Positions 38,301 through 46,969 of a DNA stretch of 64,000 nucleotides are shown here, piece after piece. The notes beneath the pieces were generated by a model that ran no database searches, had not been told where the DNA came from, and was given only the letters and a program-made list of their open reading frames with translations. Position numbers and translations under genes: made by a program. The stretch is taken from contig NC_134830.1 of the NCBI RefSeq assembly GCF_004210375.1, positions 62,429,576 to 62,493,575 of the forward strand, in the 5' to 3' direction. Positions within the stretch are counted from its first letter, which is position 1; each line of letters opens with the position of its first letter. Source of the DNA: Tachypleus tridentatus. Lineage: Eukaryota > Arthropoda > Merostomata > Xiphosura > Limulidae.

Positions 38301-39279
38301 TTGCTGTCTAATTGGATAAATTTCTTTTCTAATATTTCTGAAGGTCTGGTGCGTCTACAAGCAAATCATATTTATGAGCAAATAAACCGGCTTCATGTTA
38401 AAACTGATTCAACTGCAATCCATTGTTTCAGAATTAGAAAACTGTTAAAAATCAAGTGTAAACTGTGAAACATCAGAAAACACTAACATCTTTAAGTGTA
38501 TTAAAAAACCAATCGTAATAGAAATATATATATATGTAAAAAAATTTCTCAACCAAACCAGGTGTTTTTACATATATATTTCTCTACAAGTGGGTTTTAT
38601 CATCACTGATTACAATCGTAATAGGGTGGCCATCATAGTTTAAAATTTTTCAACTGAAGGAACAGGAAACAATATACATATATATTTTTTAAATTGAGCT
38701 AGTTTTACGAATAGAAAAACTATAATATTATCTTTAGCATTAAAAATTTTTAATTCCAAAAACCTATCACATTCTAATTTCCAAAATCAGTAAATAATTA
38801 GAGTATATAGATGAACTTAATCCAATCTTCAGAATTATTGAAATACACAGGTTGAATTAAAACAGAATTATTATTATTTACAGATGCCTTTTATTGAAAT
38901 AAAGACGAACAGAAGGTTTCTTCAAAGGGCTAGGCGCAGTTTTAGTTTTAACTGTTCACCTGATTCGAAAGAGGCACGATGTTGTAGACATCCACTGACA
39001 GTGGATTTCACCGAGATGAAATGGGACTTTATAATTGTGCCCCTTCGCTACCAAGCATATTATTGCGGGGGAGACTGCCCTCCTGCGTTCCTACCTGAAC
39101 ATTTACACACTGTCTTGGCCCAACATGCTGCTGTCGACAGATCGGAGGAGCCTCTATCTCAGTGCTGTTCAGCTAGCAGCTTGTCTCCAATAACCATCAT
39201 TTACCGGGACGAAGCAAAAAATAACTACTTACGCGTCTTGGTGGAAGACATGATTGTAAATAGTTGCAGTTGTTCCTAG
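22867..39279 (+). CDS. myo: Myoglianin / myostatin-GDF11-type TGF-beta ligand (4 exons)
   Basis: Secreted TGF-beta family ligand of the myostatin (GDF8)/GDF11/myoglianin class, expected to signal through activin-type receptors to Smad2/3. Joining 22867-23347, 29729-29922, 36468-36650 and 38884-39279 gives an open frame of 417 aa with consensus splice sites and matching phases (1, 0, 0). Residues 1-25 are a signal peptide (KRR, then a LIWMILLFV core). The prodomain has the family's Cys-x-x-Cys followed by LEAIKARILKKLGLKQPLNV, then VISFAE, then KFSEKL...AHLWLFLHV. RARR (301-304) is the furin site. The 113-residue mature domain has all nine cysteines in myostatin spacing (C, 8 residues, CC; YCGGDC; QCC; CSCS). 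By my arithmetic the exon 3/4 junction (MPFIEI) falls at the same residue and phase as vertebrate MSTN intron 2 (NPFLEV). The mature domain is divergent (K-W-D-F-I-I in place of GWDWII; SASS after the CC pair). This makes a derived paralogue possible. Confidence 0.93.
24640..26200. repeat. Very degenerate tandem-like region
   Basis: Variants of AGGACAATAGAAGTT(G/T)GT recur irregularly every few tens of bases (for example 24700, 25480, 25855, 26045, 26070). This suggests an ancient minisatellite of about 35-45-bp units. Seen by eye only; unit length is not certain. Confidence 0.35.
25902..26005 (+). repeat. S2 SINE within intron 1
   Basis: Forward copy, CCTGCGGACTTATAGCTCTA through TTCATTGTGTAGCTTC; the first bases of the head are lost. 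Confidence 0.7.
26330..28250 (-). pseudogene. CR1-like LINE, internally deleted
   Basis: Read on the - strand from 28250 down: a GDSL/SGNH-like hint (VVHTWSNDVG) from ORF1; an endonuclease segment (NNDILDLLLTSNEE near 27490); fingers (VGQVPENWKLAN near 27090); and GKVLHIRLVK...AEWIEERLDGRKPR...NWINVTSGVPQGS (26800-26650). The sequence then jumps from FRPSLCLIYI directly to the C-terminal RLSYEEKLKSLNFFSLEQ...RGDLFEVFKIL (26620-26520). The catalytic Tyr-Ala-Asp-Asp block is therefore deleted and the element cannot be active. It lies antisense to gene 1 in intron 1. Confidence 0.8.
29729..29922 (+). CDS. myo: Gene 1 exon 2: prodomain arm core
   Basis: Completes residue 161 and encodes residues to 225 (194 bases). 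FKFSEKL followed by AHLWLFLHVNETMKGETWIYLYKV matches the FKFS.K...AQLWIYLR block of myostatin prodomains. Acceptor TTGAACAG, donor AAG|GTTAGT, leaving in phase 0. Contains one sequon (NET). It was not identifiable by length alone; homology and splice phase support it. Confidence 0.88.
30053..30424. repeat. Tandem array of six 62-bp units
   Basis: Six head-to-tail units with exact 62-bp period, starting at 30053, 30115, 30177, 30239, 30301 and 30363. Each begins CAATGTACAAAATGATG. Only about three positions vary (TGCTACG/TGCTAAG and GCAGTTC/GCAGTTT). The uniformity implies recent expansion or homogenisation. The array begins 130 bp after exon 2. Confidence 0.95.
30746..30978 (-). repeat. S1 SINE, 5'-truncated
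   Basis: Reverse copy with intact tail and body. It stops at GGGATGCGAACCCGCGAC, inside box B, and abuts the LTR-like copy. Confidence 0.85.
30979..31698 (-). mobile_element. LTR-like repeat, copy 4
   Basis: Reverse orientation. On the - strand it starts TGTAACAGATTTTCTG (31698) and carries GCAAGTCCCGCATCTTC, GGTATATAAAAACCGACG (TATA), GAAGCTATAATTCTGATTAA, TTTATAGATTTCGAACATTA and GTTTGTAAAACTGTTGTATA. The 3' end is replaced by the truncated S1. Confidence 0.65.
31827..32105 (+). repeat. S1 SINE, full length
   Basis: Forward copy. Head GGCTTGGCATGACCAAGCGC, anticodon-loop region GACTCGTAATCCG, box B GGTTCGCGCCC, tail CAAACAAACAAACA. Good internal promoter boxes. Confidence 0.92.
32663..32944 (-). 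repeat. S1 SINE, full length
   Basis: Reverse copy to GGCCATGCCGGGCC; a few substitutions in box B. Confidence 0.9.
33280..33556 (+). repeat. S1 SINE, full length
   Basis: Forward copy with canonical head GCCCGGCATGGCCAGGTGG; the anticodon-loop region is changed (TTGCAAACTG). Tail ends ACAGACAAACA. Confidence 0.9.
34226..34319 (+). repeat. S2 SINE, fused to S1 fragment
   Basis: Forward S2 (GTGGCACAGCGATACGTCC ... GGTGGGCAAAGCACAAATAA) whose tail is missing and which runs directly into a reverse S1 head fragment. Confidence 0.7.
34320..34396 (-). repeat. S1 SINE head fragment
   Basis: Only the tRNA-like part is present: GGTGTGATGGGTGATTTGAA through CACCTGGCCATGTCGG. Joined to the S2 on its left. 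Confidence 0.7.
34560..34836 (+). repeat. S1 SINE, full length
   Basis: Forward, moderately diverged (CTGACATGGTCAGGTGG head; tail AAAACAAGCAAA). Confidence 0.88.
35341..35612 (+). repeat. S1 SINE, short deletion in head
   Basis: Forward. The head GACCGGCATGGCCAAATGTG is followed by a deletion between the A box and GGGTCGCGGGTTTGAATCC, so the anticodon-like arm is gone. Confidence 0.9.
36098..36415. repeat. Degenerate tandem array, about 40-bp unit, about 8 copies
   Basis: Repeats of the pattern AGATGAAAC..CT(A/G)TTAATATTAGTCATA followed by (A/G)GGTTAA. The last unit ends about 50 bases upstream of the exon 3 acceptor, so the array borders the branch-point region. Confidence 0.75.
36468..36650 (+). 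CDS. myo: Gene 1 exon 3: C-terminal prodomain
   Basis: Exactly 61 codons, phase 0 at both ends, acceptor TTTTCCACAG and donor CAG|GTGCGT. Encodes residues 226-286. VKPQSRWVKINVRGLVTEWI, then ELNHGVMVYC, matches the GIWQSIDVKTVLQNWL...NLGIEI block of myostatin. The frame would begin with Tyr-Arg-Thr-Lys. No alternative frame fits both splice phases. Confidence 0.88.
37484..37597 (-). repeat. S2 SINE
   Basis: Reverse copy, tail GAAATTAAGCACAAAGCTAC, head complement CCGCTGTGCCACTGGGG. Confidence 0.85.
37858..38111 (+). repeat. S1 SINE
   Basis: Forward copy with head GGCTTGGCATGGTCACGTGA and box B AGTTCGATTCCCC; the body has a small deletion. Confidence 0.88.
38511..38625. repeat. Palindromic AT-rich element flanked by a short direct repeat
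   Basis: GAAATATATATATATGTAAA at the left faces TTTTTACATATATATTTC at the right with a 22-base loop. The unit is flanked by CAATCGTAATAG at about 38511 and 38614. It ends about 260 bp before exon 4. It could be a small transposon-derived hairpin or part of a Penelope-like element (the - strand has CAGTGATGATAAAACCC). Confidence 0.5.
38884..39279 (+). CDS. myo: Gene 1 exon 4: furin site and mature ligand
   Basis: 131 codons plus TAG. Residues 287-304 hold MPFIEIKTNRR and RARR (furin). Mature residues 305-417: C310, C319-C320, C347, C351, C380-C381, C414 and C416 form the cystine knot plus the extra pair typical of the myostatin/activin/TGF-beta group. The segment ARCCRHPLTVDFTEMKWDFI is the clearest match to myostatin's RCCRYPLTVDFE.FGWDWI. 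The usual Pro-Thr after the CC pair is Ser-Ala. The chain ends at the last Ser after CSC, as in myostatin. The acceptor precedes the first codon exactly, so the ATG here is internal, not a start. Confidence 0.95.
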   Translation: MPFIEIKTNRRFLQRARRSFSFNCSPDSKEARCCRHPLTVDFTEMKWDFIIVPLRYQAYYCGGDCPPAFLPEHLHTVLAQHAAVDRSEEPLSQCCSASSLSPITIIYRDEAKNNYLRVLVEDMIVNSCSCS

Positions 39280-40795
39280 TTTAACAAGATCTCTTCGCGT
39301 TAATTAAATTTCATGAAAAGAAACGAAATAAGAAAAGTTAAATTCCTTGAACACAAAGAAAAATCACAGTTAATTGTAAGCATATGCAATAGTTACAACC
39401 GAAAATATACAGGATTATTAATATATAAATTGCCATAAAAAAGCTTTGAAAATCGTGCTTTGACAGAACTATTTATGTTATCGTTGAGACTACCACTGCA
39501 AGTGAAACTTATTATAATATTTGTGTAAGTTTAAAATAATGTGACATTGTACAGGATGTGGAGTAGAACAGTGAGGTTAATTCATTTATTTACCATTTTC
39601 TAGTTTTGTTTTAATTAAAAAACACATCATGATCACACGTACTTAATAATGTATAATTAAACGTTAAGAGTTTATTTTATCTGTGATAGCTTGTGAGGTT
39701 CGTAGAGATTCAGTGACTGCAAAGATTGGTCAACCGAGGACAAATCTCGGAATAATACTTATTATAAATTTAATCATTCAGCTGAATTATTCATATGAAC
39801 ACAAATAAATCCTATTAATCCAAACTTGCAAATCGAATACCGCAAGTGTATGTCAGATAAAAATAAAAATTAGTGTGTTTTTTTCAGAAATATCAAATTA
39901 TCATTTCAGCAAAATATACATTTTTTATATGTAAGTATACAGTGAAAAAAAGAAATATGATGCAGCCATGATGTAAAATATGATTGAAGAGAAAGCGATT
40001 TAGTCAGATGTACAAAACAAACGACGGGCTTCAATCCGTAATCTTAAAAGGAATTTAATTTCTAAATGCTTTTGTAAAAGTTGTATAAAAATATGATTCA
40101 AATCCTCGTTAGGACTAGTAATATTTTCACTTATATATTTTGTATACAAACACACAACTAAGGGTTCTGTGATTTTTCTTACCAGATGTTATTTCTGTTT
40201 AAGCTTTTTGTGTCTGTCATAAGTCAGTAAAATAAATAGTAAAAGAAAATTGGGGGTCTTCTAGTTAAAAACGGCATGCCTATTTTATTTGTGTATACAA
40301 GAATAAAAAATTCTTCTTAGTGAAATCGTTCTTGAAGGTATAGTAAACACGTAACGCACAAAAACAAAATTTTAACCTACACCTGACGCTTCACAATAGT
40401 ACAAAATTATCTACAAACTTCATTCACTTTTTCGCACAATTTCTAGCTAACACACACAATTGTCGAAAGTACTACACAACTATTGTTTTATAATCAAGCG
40501 AGTGAAATAGTTATTATTATTTAACAAATGAATTAACCACTTTAAGAACATAATGGGTAAAAACTTTTGTGAAACATTAAATTTGAGATATTTATAAATA
40601 CAAGATTATCCGTTCATCTAACCGCTGTTTGTTTCAAAACATTAGATGTTTATATATGTTACAAAGGTTGCTGCTGTTGTTCACTGAGTTTTAGAACATA
40701 TTTTTGTCTTGTTCTTTACACCGCTCATTTTAAAATCTAAACATCCCATAATTCCAAAATCTAGAAACTTTAATTAGTTTGCTAATTACACTACT
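39280..40795 (+). terminator. Gene 1 3' flank with candidate polyadenylation signals
   Basis: No coding. AATAAA hexamers occur at about 39804, 40230 and 40303; none can be preferred from sequence alone. Otherwise no feature recognised. Confidence 0.35.
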
Positions 40796-41255
40796 CGTGC
40801 CGAACTTAGAAAGTTTCTAATTATACCGTTTTAGAGTTACTTTCAATGTCTAGAAAGTTTCTTTATTACACTGTTATATAACTACTTTCAATGTCCAGAA
40901 AGTTTTTTATTATACTGTTATACAGCTGCTTTCAATGTGTAGAAAGTTTTTTATTACACTGTTATATAGACGCTTTCAACGTCTAGAAAGTTTTTATTAG
41001 ACCGTTAAATAGCTACTTTCAATGTCTAGAAAGTTTTTTATTATTTCGTTATATAGCTACTTTAAATGTCTAAAAAGTTTTTTGTTCACAGCTTTTATAC
41101 AGCTACTTTGAAAGTTTAGAAAGTTTTTTATTACACTGTTATACAGCTAGTTCCAATGTCTAGAAAGTTTTTTATAACATTGTTTTTACAGCGACTTAGA
41201 AAATCTATAAAGTTTTTATTACATCATTATACTGTTACTTTCAATGTGTAGAAGT
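40796..41255. repeat. Tandem array, about 44-bp unit, about 10 copies
   Basis: Units begin TTTCAATGTCTAGAAAGTTT and continue TTTATTACACTGTTATATAGCTAC. Starts at 40841, 40886, 40930, 40974, 41017, 41061, 41107, 41151, 41195 and 41239, so the spacing is 43-46. Moderately diverged, older than the 62-bp array. Confidence 0.85.
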
Positions 41256-41261
41256 TAAATA

Positions 41262-41900
41262 AATGTCGATATATATTCAATTTATGATACTTGCCAAAAA
41301 TCTTGGTACACACAGTTTCTTTTTAATACAAATATATGTAATATACACAAAATAATATAATTTACAATAACTGTTCTCACAAATAATGAAGCATGTACAA
41401 AAGTTTTACAAACTTACAAACAATTTCAAGTCATGTTTCTAATCGAGGGTTCACGTCAAGCGATTTAATTTCGAGTTTATGTAGATAAAATTCACTCAAC
41501 AGGAAACTAGCTAGTTCTTATTCTTCGTTCTTCGCTGATCACACGTTGAGTTTTTTCACCGATGAAGTTATATAATATCTTCGTAAAAATACCAAAGTCC
41601 GATGTGAATCTGCTGAAGTTAAATGGATCATTTTGTTCGAAATATCATAAACGTCCCTATTCAGATACCTGAAGTTCCCAGTTAATAAGCGTTAATCACA
41701 GTTATAGCTTTCAAAACAAACCAATGATATATACTGTCTCTTGGGGCGTCGCGTTGATTACATTTATAGCCGTGACGAAAGTTTATAGAAATTTAAGCCT
41801 GCATAACAATGTATACGATACACTAGTGTTTACGTACACACATGCATTCTTGATTCTTAGAAACGAGAATCTTTTACAGTTTTATGAATAGACCAATTAA
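41262..41900 (-). mobile_element. LTR-like repeat, copy 5
   Basis: Reverse copy, 5' part missing. On the - strand it has GAAAGCTATAACTGTGATTA, CGAACAAAATGATCC, GTTTGTAAAACTTTTGTACA and CCAAGATTTTTGGCAAGTATC. It immediately follows the 44-bp array. Confidence 0.6.
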
Positions 41901-42242
41901 CTTTTGGGCTACCTTGCAAAACATACATGTGCAGCGTATATTACAGGTTTGATTGTATTAAATATAACAGTCGAAACCTAAATGAAAAATTCATTTGATT
42001 GTAAATATGATATGAATAGATTCCTAACTTTGAGATACCATATGTAATCTGAGACTTTTCATGAAGTATCTACATCTGTGACCTCAACTGTAGTTCTAAA
42101 TTAGTTTTTGAAAGAGGAATTTTCATGTAGTTGTTTTTCACAATAGCACGAGCGTGAGGAAAGTCGTATGTGAAACGTTCAAATAAGTATACATTCCCTA
42201 CTCACTTGAATTACCCAAGGCGACTAATTGGAGTCTGAAAAT

Positions 42243-42350
42243 ACGATAGAACAGAAGGTAAGTCTTCAACTTACAACGCTAAAATCAGGGGTTTATTTCT
42301 CCTTAGGTCGACACAGTAGATAGCCCGATGTGGCATTGAAAATATTTTCT
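42243..42350 (+). repeat. S3 SINE
   Basis: Forward copy: CAACGCTAAAATCAGGGG, TAGATAGCCCGATGTGGC; the head is damaged. Confidence 0.75.
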
Positions 42351-42744
42351 TCCATCTACAAAATAAAGCGAATCATATATTTAAAGAAACATCCACCATC
42401 ATGTTATAATAATCGTCAGGGCCAACTTCAATTATTCAATTTATTTTAACTTATAACACTTAAAACATTCATATCAGAAACTTTTTTTACGATTTTGGAA
42501 AATCGGTATTTTAGACACTTTAACTTGTGTCATTAAAACAAAAACTTGCGATCTCCTTTATGGACTGTAGTCTCGATCTGTGATTAGAACAATATTTCCA
42601 GAGCAGTCTTTTGTAAGTTATGTTAACGTGTTAAACTCTGTACATTTAATTTCGACCATTACTGTGCTGGTCTGCTTAAAAACTCTGGTTTTTAGTGTCA
42701 TTTGAATGTAAAAAAAACATATTTATTAATGACACTGATTCTAG

Positions 42745-42857
42745 TTGTTAGTTTGAAATTAAGCACAAAGCTACTCAATGATCTGCCCAGCACGGGTAAC
42801 GAAATCCGGTTTCTAGCGGTGTAAGTTCGCAGACATACCGCTGTGCCACTGGGGGGC
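42745..42857 (-). repeat. S2 SINE
   Basis: Reverse copy with intact head complement ACCGCTGTGCCACTGGGG and tail; a short deletion in the middle. Confidence 0.85.
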
Positions 42858-43055
42858 AACACTGCCTGTAAATTTTATTAGTAATCTACATTTGTAGAAT
42901 ACATCATACATTTTCAAAAACAAGAAAAGATTGCTTACGTGGTTTGTCAGTTCACTTAAGCCCAATAAACATGAAAATGTAGTTATTTTAAGGCAAGCCT
43001 GTAAGATAATGGTTAAGAGCAAGAGTCTTTCGACCTACAAAGAGGCATAACTTGT

Positions 43056-43321
43056 TTATTTTTTTAATTTCGCGCAAAGCTACCGAGAGCTATTTGCATC
43101 AGCTATATCCCCATAATTTGGCAGAGTAAGACCAGAGGGAAGGCAGCTAGTCATCACCGCCAGCTCTTGAGCTACTCTTTTACCAACGAATAGTGAGATT
43201 GAGCGTCACATTATAACACCCCCACGGCTGAAAGGGAGAGCATGTTTGGTATGTTGGAGATTCAAACCTGCGACCTCAGCTTACGAGTCGAGCTTCTTAA
43301 CTACCTAGCCATGCTGTGCTC
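43056..43321 (-). repeat. S1 SINE, full length
   Basis: Reverse copy. Body carries a short deletion at the CATCACC...CCGCCA region. Head complement ends CTAGCCATGCTGTGC. Confidence 0.88.
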
Positions 43322-43723
43322 GAGGCATAACTCTAGATGCTTTTCTATCTGAATTATTGTAAATAAAGATTGTTTCTTTGACCTGATTGATGTTCAAAAA
43401 TATAACATCAAAGTTAATAATATGTGGCAATCAAGAATGCATAGGCCTGTCACTGTGAAAAACTATGGAGAACAAAAATTGAAAGATAATTGGTTCAAGC
43501 TAGTCAAACGTAGGTCATTATAGCTTCTAACGTTTGGCTGACTTTCTCAAAAGTATTTTGAATTAATGTATTTTCAATTGTAATGTACCTAAATTAAAAT
43601 CTGCGCGTGCTTGTACTAATATACACACCTTCAAACGCACGTACCCAAGTTTGAACCTGCCCATGCATGTACCAATATACACCTTTAACCTGATCTCGCT
43701 AGGTCACGGATTAAAGGTTTGAG

Positions 43724-43838
43724 CCCCTGCTAGTACAGCGGTATGTCTTCGGGTTTGTAACGCTCAAATCAGGGGTTCGATTCCCCTCAGTAGGCTCAGC
43801 AGATAGCCCGATGTGACTTTTCTATAAGAAAACATATA
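43724..43838 (+). repeat. S3 SINE, best copy
   Basis: Forward copy with CTGCTAGTACAGCGGTATGT, intact box B GGGGTTCGATTCCCC and tail TATAAGAAAACATATA. Confidence 0.9.
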
Positions 43839-44246
43839 CAGCAAGTTTGGTATCAAGTCGCAGAGTATAATTTTAATTTAAGTCTATTAATTAATTTTAA
43901 TTTTACAGTGTGTTTTAAAATAATACACTGAAGTATTGATTATTGGGTTTCACGTGGTATGTTGAATACAGCACTAATTCAAATTAGATGTTTGTGACAT
44001 TAAAATACGAAGTCTATAGTTAATTAGTAATTAGGGAATTAAGTTACCGGTACTGACAAGCTAGAATGTAAAACAAGAAATTCATATCTTCTCTATTTGT
44101 TGAGCTGTGCCTTATGTACTGAATCAAACACAGAGGAAAGAGGTGAGATGGAAATGGTACGCTACATATTCTTAATACTTATACAGCAATCAGTTTACTT
44201 TGACAGTAAAGTGATATAGAAATGGAAAAATACTTGCTTTCTTTAG

Positions 44247-44364
44247 AAGTTCCCCGATGAGAGAGTAGTAAGTTTACTAAATTATAACGCCAAAATCTGG
44301 GATTCGATCCCCGTGGTGGTCAAAGCAGCAGCCCGGTGCGGCTTTGCTGTAAAAAACAACAAAG
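44247..44364 (+). repeat. S3 SINE
   Basis: Forward copy, box B GGGATTCGATCCCCG; A-box region diverged. Confidence 0.8.
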
Positions 44365-44612
44365 CATTTAGATTTGATTAGAAGACACAAATAGGATCAA
44401 GGCAACAAAATTTTATAAGAAATGACAAAAGATCATTTATGAACCATTTTTATCTGGCTTTTCGTTCACCGCCGATGTTTCATCTCTACAGAGAGCAACA
44501 TTATTACTCGTAAGGCATCAACCTGCTCATAAAAAAATTGTTGAACTTCCAATGGGATATTAAAGGTAAAAAGAAAAATGCAAATAAAAGTGTACCTAGT
44601 GTTTACTTATTT

Positions 44613-44881
44613 CATGGCCAGATGGTTAGGGCACTCCACTGCCCATCTGAGGGTCGCAGGTTCGAATACCCGTCACACTAAACATGCTCGCCCTTTCAGC
44701 TGTGGTGGGATTACATTGTAACGGTTAATCCTACTATATGTTGGTGAAAGAGTAGCCCAAGAGATGGCGATGGGTAGTGATGACTAGCTGCCTTCCCTCT
44801 AGTCTTACACTGCTAAATTAGGGACGACTAGCACAGATAACCCTTGTATAGTTATGCGCGAAATTAAAAAAAACAAACAAA
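44613..44881 (+). repeat. S1 SINE, full length
   Basis: Forward copy starting CATGGCCAGATGGTTAGGGC; the anticodon-loop part reads TGCCCATC rather than CTCGTAA. Tail AAACAAACAAAC. Confidence 0.9.
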
Positions 44882-45113
44882 CTTATTTCATATTTAATTT
44901 TTGAATAGAAATATAACACGACAAAAATGGATTACCACGCAGGTGTAACATTAGGGTTCCAAAGAGAACACTCTAAATAAATTTGTAAATATTTAAATTT
45001 GCCAATGCATTCGTGAAAGTTTTAAATTTAGACCATGCAACTGCATTACATTCAGCAAATTCCTTAATAGGATACTTAACAAACTCAAATTACTTCTTTA
45101 TCTTTTTTCTTTA

Positions 45114-45380
45114 GTTTGGTTTGTTCTGAATTTCGTGCAAAGCTACATGAGAGCTACCTGCGCTAGCCGTCCCTAGTTTAGCAGTGTAAGACTAGAGAGA
45201 AGGCAGCTAGTCATCACCACACCCCGCCAACTCTTTGGCTAGTCTTTTATTAACGAATAGTGGGATTGATCGTTACATTATAACGCCCCCACGATTGAAA
45301 GGGCGAACATGTTTGGTGTGTTGGGAATCCGAACCCGTAACCCTCAGATTACGAGTCGAGCGCCGTATCCACCTGGGCCT
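45114..45380 (-). repeat. S1 SINE, full length
   Basis: Reverse copy. The head complement is shortened to CCACCTGGGCC (the GCCATGCC part is lost). Confidence 0.88.
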
Positions 45381-45457
45381 TTACTTAGATTAGAATTTCA
45401 TATCAATTTAGTGTTAAAATTATTTTATTAGCCTTATAAAACCATTCGTTTGATCCT

Positions 45458-45588
45458 TGTGTATGTGTTTGTGTGTTTTCTTATCGCAAAGCCGGATCGG
45501 GCTATCTGCTAAGTTTACCGAGGGCAATCGAACCACTGATTTTAGCGTTGTAAGTCCTTAGACTTACCGCTGAACCAGCGGAGGACTT
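45458..45588 (-). repeat. S3 SINE
   Basis: Reverse copy, tail TGTGTGTTTTCTTATCGCAA, head complement TTACCGCTGAACCAGCGGAG. Confidence 0.88.
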
Positions 45589-45640
45589 ATCCCAGTGTAA
45601 ATGATGTTTAAACACAAAATCTAATGTGTTATATCAGATT

Positions 45641-45755
45641 TATTTTTGTTTGTTAGTTATTAAGAGCAAAGCTCACAATGGGCCGTCTCTGCTCTGCCAA
45701 TCGCGGGTATCGAAACATAACTTTAGCATTATAAACCCTCTGACTTATTATGAAT
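45641..45755 (-). repeat. S2 SINE
   Basis: Reverse copy, CAAAGCTCACAATGGGCC, GCGGGTATCGAAAC; head degraded. Confidence 0.7.
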
Positions 45756-46171
45756 AACTGAGAGGTCTCAGGTTTTATCTGTCATTGTAAAAATAAATTA
45801 CAACATTAATAACTTCAGAAATGCTAACATTATTATTCAAGGCATTAGTTGTGATTATGCAAGACTGATAATTTTTTCAACTATTTATGATCTAACAGAG
45901 AGCGATATCATCGTAAATTTCTGAAAACTATAAAGTACATCAGGACCGATCTAACGAAGTGAAATTACAATGATGACTATCAAGAAGTTAAAAAACAAAA
46001 CAACAACGGTGACCTCACCCATAAAAATGTTCCTTTTAAGGAAATCAACCATAACAATTACAAATTTCCAACAAATGTGTTTTAACTAACTTACTGATAT
46101 CCTTACTATTTCACTATAGAAATTAAAACAAACATTACACAGGTTAGTTAACCTATTTAGCTATTTTTTGG

Positions 46172-46292
46172 TGACTTACAGTGGCTCAGCGCTAAGTCCA
46201 CAGGCTTACGACGCTAAAATTCTGGTTTACATACTCGTGGTGGGCAGAATTCAGATAACTCACTGTGTAGTTTTGTCTTTAACCAAAAACAC
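46172..46292 (+). repeat. S2 SINE
   Basis: Forward copy, CAGTGGCTCAGCGCTAAGTC ... CTCGTGGTGGGCAGAATTCA. Confidence 0.75.
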
Positions 46293-46394
46293 CAACACCA
46301 TACTGGTTCATCGAAGCTTGTGACAACATAATACACATAATTTACCTTTATAATTCTCTCACCCCACTCTTTAATATATATACGTTTTAATCGA

Positions 46395-46666
46395 CCCGGC
46401 ATGGCCAGGTGGGTAAAGCACTCAACTGGTAATCTGAGGGTCGCGAGTTCGAATCCCCGTCAAACCAAACATGCTCGCCCCTTCAATTGTGGGGCCGTTA
46501 TAATGATAACGGTCAATCCAATTATTCGTTGGTAAAAGAGTAACCCAAGAGTTGGCGGTGAGCGGTGATGACTAGTTGCCTTCCCTCTAGTCTTACACTG
46601 CTAAATTAGGGACGGCTAGCGCAGATAGCCCTCGTGCAGCTTTGTGCGAAATTCAAAACAAAACAC
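46395..46666 (+). repeat. S1 SINE, full length
   Basis: Forward copy, ACCCGGCATGGCCAGGTGG head, box B AGTTCGAATCCCCG; among the least mutated in the window. It lies 0.6 kb upstream of gene 2. Confidence 0.92.
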
Positions 46667-46881
46667 GTTTTAATTTATTTAGCTCACATTTTTAAACATG
46701 TAATTATGCTATGGTTTTGACGTCACTTTACGTACCTGCAACCACGGTTATCTATAACGATTATTTGTAATATGAAATATATTTTGTCGTGAGACATTGT
46801 ACATTTACACGTTTATTAAGGAGAATATTATTCGAATAGTTACAGATGAAAAAGGTAACAGCAAAAAGAAAAAAAACAGAC

Positions 46882-46969
46882 CTTCTAGAATATTCTCGTT
46901 GATCAAACTGTCAGCTGACGGACGATTAAAAGGAGGCATCATCCCTTGAGGGAAGAAGTCCGGCGCCAT
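46882..46969 (-). CDS. Candidate first coding exon, divergent from gene 2
   Basis: On the - strand an ATG sits in a near-perfect Kozak context (CGTCACCATGGCG, start at 46969). It opens 29 codons, MAPDFFPQGMMPPFNRPSAD then SLINENILE, before a possible splice donor (GAAG|GTCTGT at 46881). The stretch is GC-richer than its surroundings and looks protein-like, with Pro-rich then helix-like composition. If unspliced, the frame continues through a hydrophobic run to about 60 residues from an upstream non-ATG codon. I do not recognise the protein. No second exon was identified to the left. It lies 298 bp from the gene 2 start, so the two could share a promoter region. Confidence 0.35.

Larger units (their letters stand above)
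36651..38883 (+). other. Gene 1 intron 3 (2.2 kb)
   Basis: Contains an S2 and an S1 SINE and a palindromic repeat at 38511-38625. The acceptor is an AT-rich tract ending TTATTTACAG. Confidence 0.85.
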
